NCBI GenBank assembly: GCA_046152925.1
Contig: JBJXFX010000059.1
Location: 1-45,461, forward strand
Source: CAMAUF01 sp046152925
Lineage (GTDB): Bacteria; Chloroflexota; Dehalococcoidia; Tepidiformales; Tepidiformaceae
Reading direction: 5' to 3'
Length of the DNA: 45,461 nucleotides
Positions 42,965-45,461 of the stretch are shown here, piece after piece (position 1 is the first letter of the stretch; each line of letters opens with the position of its first letter). The position numbers were made by a program, and so were the translations under genes. The notes below the pieces were generated by a model. That model did no database searches and had not been told where the DNA came from. It saw nothing but the letters and a program-made list of their open reading frames with translations.

Positions 42965-43514
42965 TACGGGCCTCCCGACTAGCGATAATGTCGATGACGT
43001 GCGTCGCGATGCCGTGTTCCGCTGCAAGGGCCGCCATGTGGCCCGTGCCGCCAGGGCCATCGCCGCCGAGTCCATCCCAGAGCAGGATGCATGCGACCGA
43101 ATCCGCGCCGAGGCCGAGGGCGCAGGCAACCATGGCTGTGTTGCAGGCGCCGAAAGGACTTTCACCTTCCGACGGGTGGCTCGTGCTCACCGTCGTCTGG
43201 GCGTTGTGGGCGACGGCACGATAGCGAGGCGCCCAGCCAACCCCCGCAAACGCTACGGACTCGGCGATGAACTCGGCTTCGGGCAGAGGAAGGAAGAGGC
43301 GGACGGTGAGGCCCGTCGCCAGTGCGGCTTCCGCAAAGAGGATGTCCCCGCCGGCGGCACCGCTCACGACGGCGATGTCGCCGCGGCGGGCGCGAAGCCG
43401 CCGTAAGACGGTCTGAATCTCTAGGGCTACCACCCGTTCCAAGGAGGCGGGAAAGCGCGGCTGTTTGCGGCCCGGTGCATCGACCATGTGGCCCGAGAAG
43501 ATGAACGCCTTCAT
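42951..43514 (-). CDS. SLOG-like (LOG/DprA superfamily) nucleotide-binding protein
   Basis: 187 residues from the ATG at 43514, overlapping the TIR-gene stop as ATGA; frames further upstream are shadows. It looks like a single Rossmann-type domain: IFSGHMVDAPGR, VVSGAAGGDILFAEAALATGLTVRLFLPL (Gly-rich nucleotide loop, about 49-77), then DSVACILLWDG and HMAALAAEHGIATHVIDI. This fits the SLOG superfamily, whose members bind nucleotide-derived ligands and often accompany TIR and other effectors in conflict systems. It could sense or process the nucleotide made by the TIR enzyme. The family call is from pattern only. Confidence 0.65.
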   Translation of the reverse strand: MKAFIFSGHMVDAPGRKQPRFPASLERVVALEIQTVLRRLRARRGDIAVVSGAAGGDILFAEAALATGLTVRLFLPLPEAEFIAESVAFAGVGWAPRYRAVAHNAQTTVSTSHPSEGESPFGACNTAMVACALGLGADSVACILLWDGLGGDGPGGTGHMAALAAEHGIATHVIDIIASREARSGPA

Positions 43515-45352
43515 GAGGCCGAACCTTCCGTCTCCGCCGCGGGCGGCGCCTTCGTGCTGGCCAAGAAGTTGCGAATTTCGTCGACGATGTCCTTGATGTC
43601 TGATGCATAGTGGCGGCCGTCGATGGCCCGGTTGTTCCATTCGCGCAGGGCGATGAGGTCGGGCGGAAGCAAGTCTCTCCCCGGGAAAGATGCACCATCG
43701 AAGGTGACCGGGATCACGAATTTGCCGGTGGCGAGGGCCTGCGCCACTTCGTTCCGCACCGGGTCGCCTGGGTCCTGGATGCGAAACGCGTCTTTGGCAT
43801 CGTCTTTGGGCCCGGCCCACTTCGGGCCAATCAACGCGATAAAGACGGGGCACTGCGCGATCGTCTCTTGGATGGCCGGTCCGTACTTGCCGCTGCGGAG
43901 GTCCGACATGTCGTGAAAGACACTATGCGGGCCGAGTTGGGTCTCCAGCTCCCGGGCGATGGCGGCGGCCGAAAGGGTGCCGTCGCCCCGGCGGTAGCTT
44001 AGGAAGGCGATGGTGGTCGATCCTGCGCCGCCCACCGGAACAACGGTACCGGCCGCCGCAGCGGCCCCTACGGGACGGCGAGGATGGCGGAACCACCAGA
44101 CGCCCCCACCGGCAAGGCCCGCCGCCGCCGGGATGGCGACGAGGAGGGGCCAGAGGGGGAAACCGCGCCCCCCACCGTCCGTCGACCCGGGATTGCAGGG
44201 GCTAGAGCCGCAAGGCGTCGGCGACGCAGTTGGAGAGGTTGGCGACGTCGACGGCGAAGCCGTGGGCGCCGTGGTCGTGGTTGGCGCCGCGGTCGAGGTT
44301 GTGTTCGATGCAGCCGGCGCGGCGGGCGCGAATTCGACGGCGCAGAACCAGTCGGCATGCACCTCGCCGTCCGGCCTGTCACTCACCTCGACTTTGTATT
44401 CGAAGGTACCCGGACTGGCGGCGGTGAGGCCCCAATCCCAACGGAAGCCGCCGCCCGCCACCTGCTGCGGCGACCGCCAGCCGGTTGCCCCGCTCTGGCC
44501 GCCCGCGCTGACAGTGAGGCCTGTGACTCCATCGGCGGGGAGAAGCCGGGCGACCATCACGGGGAAGACGAGCCGGCCGGTGGCGGCGTACGACTCAAGT
44601 TCGGCGTCGGTACAGGCCGGACGCTGTTCCGTGGTGACTCCGACTCCCTGAACGCGTTTGCGGTCGGAGATGCTTGTTTGCCCGAGGAGTCGGACTTCGA
44701 GGCGCACCGCCGCGGCTTGGCCGACTTTCCGCTTGCCGTCGCGGCCAAGCTGGTAGGTGGCACAGGCCGTCTGCGCGCAGGGATCCGGTGCGGGCGTCTC
44801 CACCGGGACGACGGTCCCATCGCCCGGGCCCGTGTTCGGCGGGCGAGGGGTCGGGCTGGCGGCTGGGGTTGGGCTGGGCACCGGGGTGATGCTTCCGGCT
44901 GGGGTGGGGGTCGCCCCTGGGCCCTGACCGCCCTCGGGTGGGCGGATGGCGTAGAGGTCGACGACCGAGAGGCCGCTCTCCCAGGGAGAAGAACCAGCGA
45001 AGATTCCGCCGAGAAAGAAGTCGACGCGGGCGCCGGGAGTCCCACACGGGCCGCCTTCGGGGCCCGCCGCTTTGACGTGCATGGCGTAGCGGGACTCACC
45101 ATTTGCGACGAACACCCGATCCACGCCGCAGGTTGCGCCTTGAATGCGAGCCTCGACATACGTCCCCGATGCCGCAGGGACGGCGACGAAGAAGGCGCGC
45201 CCGGCGAACGTCCCCGGAGGGGCCGGCTGGGCGTGCGAAGTCCTGCCGCCGAGGCTGGCCAGCCCACCGAGCACGGTACCTGCGAACGCAAGCGTAAACA
45301 GCACAGCGATCTGGGTTAGGAACCGGCGCCGCGACCTAGCTGTAGTTCCCAT
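43511..45352 (-). CDS. Receptor-like transmembrane protein with cytoplasmic TIR domain
   Basis: 613 residues. The N-terminus has a twin-arginine signal (SRRRFLT, 7-13), a hydrophobic core (14-34) and a likely cleavage after SHA (41). The exported part (42-398) has a first beta domain with two Cys pairs, a Thr/Pro linker (148-190), a second beta-rich Ig-like domain (about 190-341) and a Ser/Thr/Pro stalk. One span (399-421) is followed by basic RHPRR, the positive-inside signal. Residues 446-597 are a TIR domain: IAFLSYRRGDG, VFHDMSDLRSG, IALIGPKWAG and a candidate catalytic Glu, E535 in PVRNEVAQAL. TIR enzymes cleave NAD; here an outside signal could drive it. It is first in a coupled five-gene operon. 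Confidence 0.88.
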   Translation of the reverse strand: MGTTARSRRRFLTQIAVLFTLAFAGTVLGGLASLGGRTSHAQPAPPGTFAGRAFFVAVPAASGTYVEARIQGATCGVDRVFVANGESRYAMHVKAAGPEGGPCGTPGARVDFFLGGIFAGSSPWESGLSVVDLYAIRPPEGGQGPGATPTPAGSITPVPSPTPAASPTPRPPNTGPGDGTVVPVETPAPDPCAQTACATYQLGRDGKRKVGQAAAVRLEVRLLGQTSISDRKRVQGVGVTTEQRPACTDAELESYAATGRLVFPVMVARLLPADGVTGLTVSAGGQSGATGWRSPQQVAGGGFRWDWGLTAASPGTFEYKVEVSDRPDGEVHADWFCAVEFAPAAPAASNTTSTAAPTTTTAPTASPSTSPTSPTASPTPCGSSPCNPGSTDGGGRGFPLWPLLVAIPAAAGLAGGGVWWFRHPRRPVGAAAAAGTVVPVGGAGSTTIAFLSYRRGDGTLSAAAIARELETQLGPHSVFHDMSDLRSGKYGPAIQETIAQCPVFIALIGPKWAGPKDDAKDAFRIQDPGDPVRNEVAQALATGKFVIPVTFDGASFPGRDLLPPDLIALREWNNRAIDGRHYASDIKDIVDEIRNFLASTKAPPAAETEGSAS

Positions 45353-45405
45353 GAGGGTTGTACACGGGAAGTAGTCATCAGCTTATACGGATAGCTTGAC
45401 GAAGA

Positions 45406-45459
45406 GAGGGGCCAGGCCGTTGGTTGGGGTTGTCACACACCTGACCACGGAGGCCCCTC
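45406..45459. repeat. Inverted repeat at the right window edge
   Basis: GAGGGGCC (45406-45413) and GGCCCCTC (45452-45459) are perfect 8-bp inverted arms 38 nt apart, upstream of the TIR gene. It may be an operator or the terminus of a mobile element continuing beyond the window. Confidence 0.35.
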
Positions 45460-45461
45460 AA

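Overview
The window is a GC-rich bacterial chromosome segment. No rRNA or other firm taxonomic marker is present. Long Thr-Pro linkers in secreted proteins (60-1178, 3862-5286, 43511-45352), the mixture of GTG/TTG starts and the gene content suggest a Chloroflexota bacterium, possibly Dehalococcoidia; this is an inference.

Layout. 1-7479: a secreted protein and an ankyrin lipoprotein face dinB, whose start codon directly follows a LexA/SOS-type palindrome. An ECF sigma factor and a membrane Thr/Pro-rich partner follow, then an MFS exporter, a Zn-ribbon/RGG protein and a CAU-anticodon tRNA. 7516-13167: two coupled acyl-CoA carboxyltransferase subunits, a neutral zinc metallopeptidase, an MFS transporter, and tRNA-Val, tRNA-Leu and a tRNA-Arg with the uncommon anticodon GCG. 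13168-17450: a cytochrome P450 / 3Fe-4S ferredoxin / GyrI-like / luciferase-like oxidoreductase operon divergent from an SDR. 17575-20384: an aminoglycoside-phosphotransferase-fold protein with an apparent frameshift near its end, a HicB-like protein, a metal-dependent hydrolase, tRNA-Gly and a VOC protein. 20482-27000: a sugar/glycolipid block (glycosidase-like protein, LPG-synthase-type membrane protein, two GT4 glycosyltransferases, UDP-glucose dehydrogenase). 27095-27796: a glycerophosphodiester phosphodiesterase.

27912-36561 is a complete high-affinity potassium uptake locus on the minus strand. The sensor KdpD is split: its kinase half (DUF4118-GAF-HisKA-HATPase) heads the locus with KdpE, and its N-terminal KdpD/Usp half closes it after kdpC. 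A small WELVSL-motif protein, a lone receiver protein, a probably frameshifted mini-membrane protein and kdpF lie between.

At 36856-36900 lies the 3' half of a tRNA-Arg(UCG), running from the anticodon loop to the encoded CCA with no 5' half. This is the expected scar of integration at a tRNA 3' end. Its orientation places the putative element on its right (36901 onward), with the intact tRNA predicted outside the window. To the right are an alpha/beta-hydrolase / class III cyclase fusion and a tightly overlapping minus-strand operon: (1) a Tat-exported single-span receptor-like protein with a cytoplasmic TIR domain, (2) a SLOG-like nucleotide-binding protein, (3) a patatin phospholipase with a long uncharacterised C-terminus and one apparent frameshift, (4) an MpaB/DUF2236-type oxygenase and (5) a multi-span membrane protein. 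This receptor-TIR / SLOG / patatin / oxygenase operon is the best candidate here for an undescribed system, either antiphage defence or envelope-stress signalling through lipid release and oxidation.

Three apparent single-base indels (about 18483, 33650 and 42550), two of them clearly in G runs and the third beside a possible short C run, may be sequencing errors; they limit any claim that those genes are broken.
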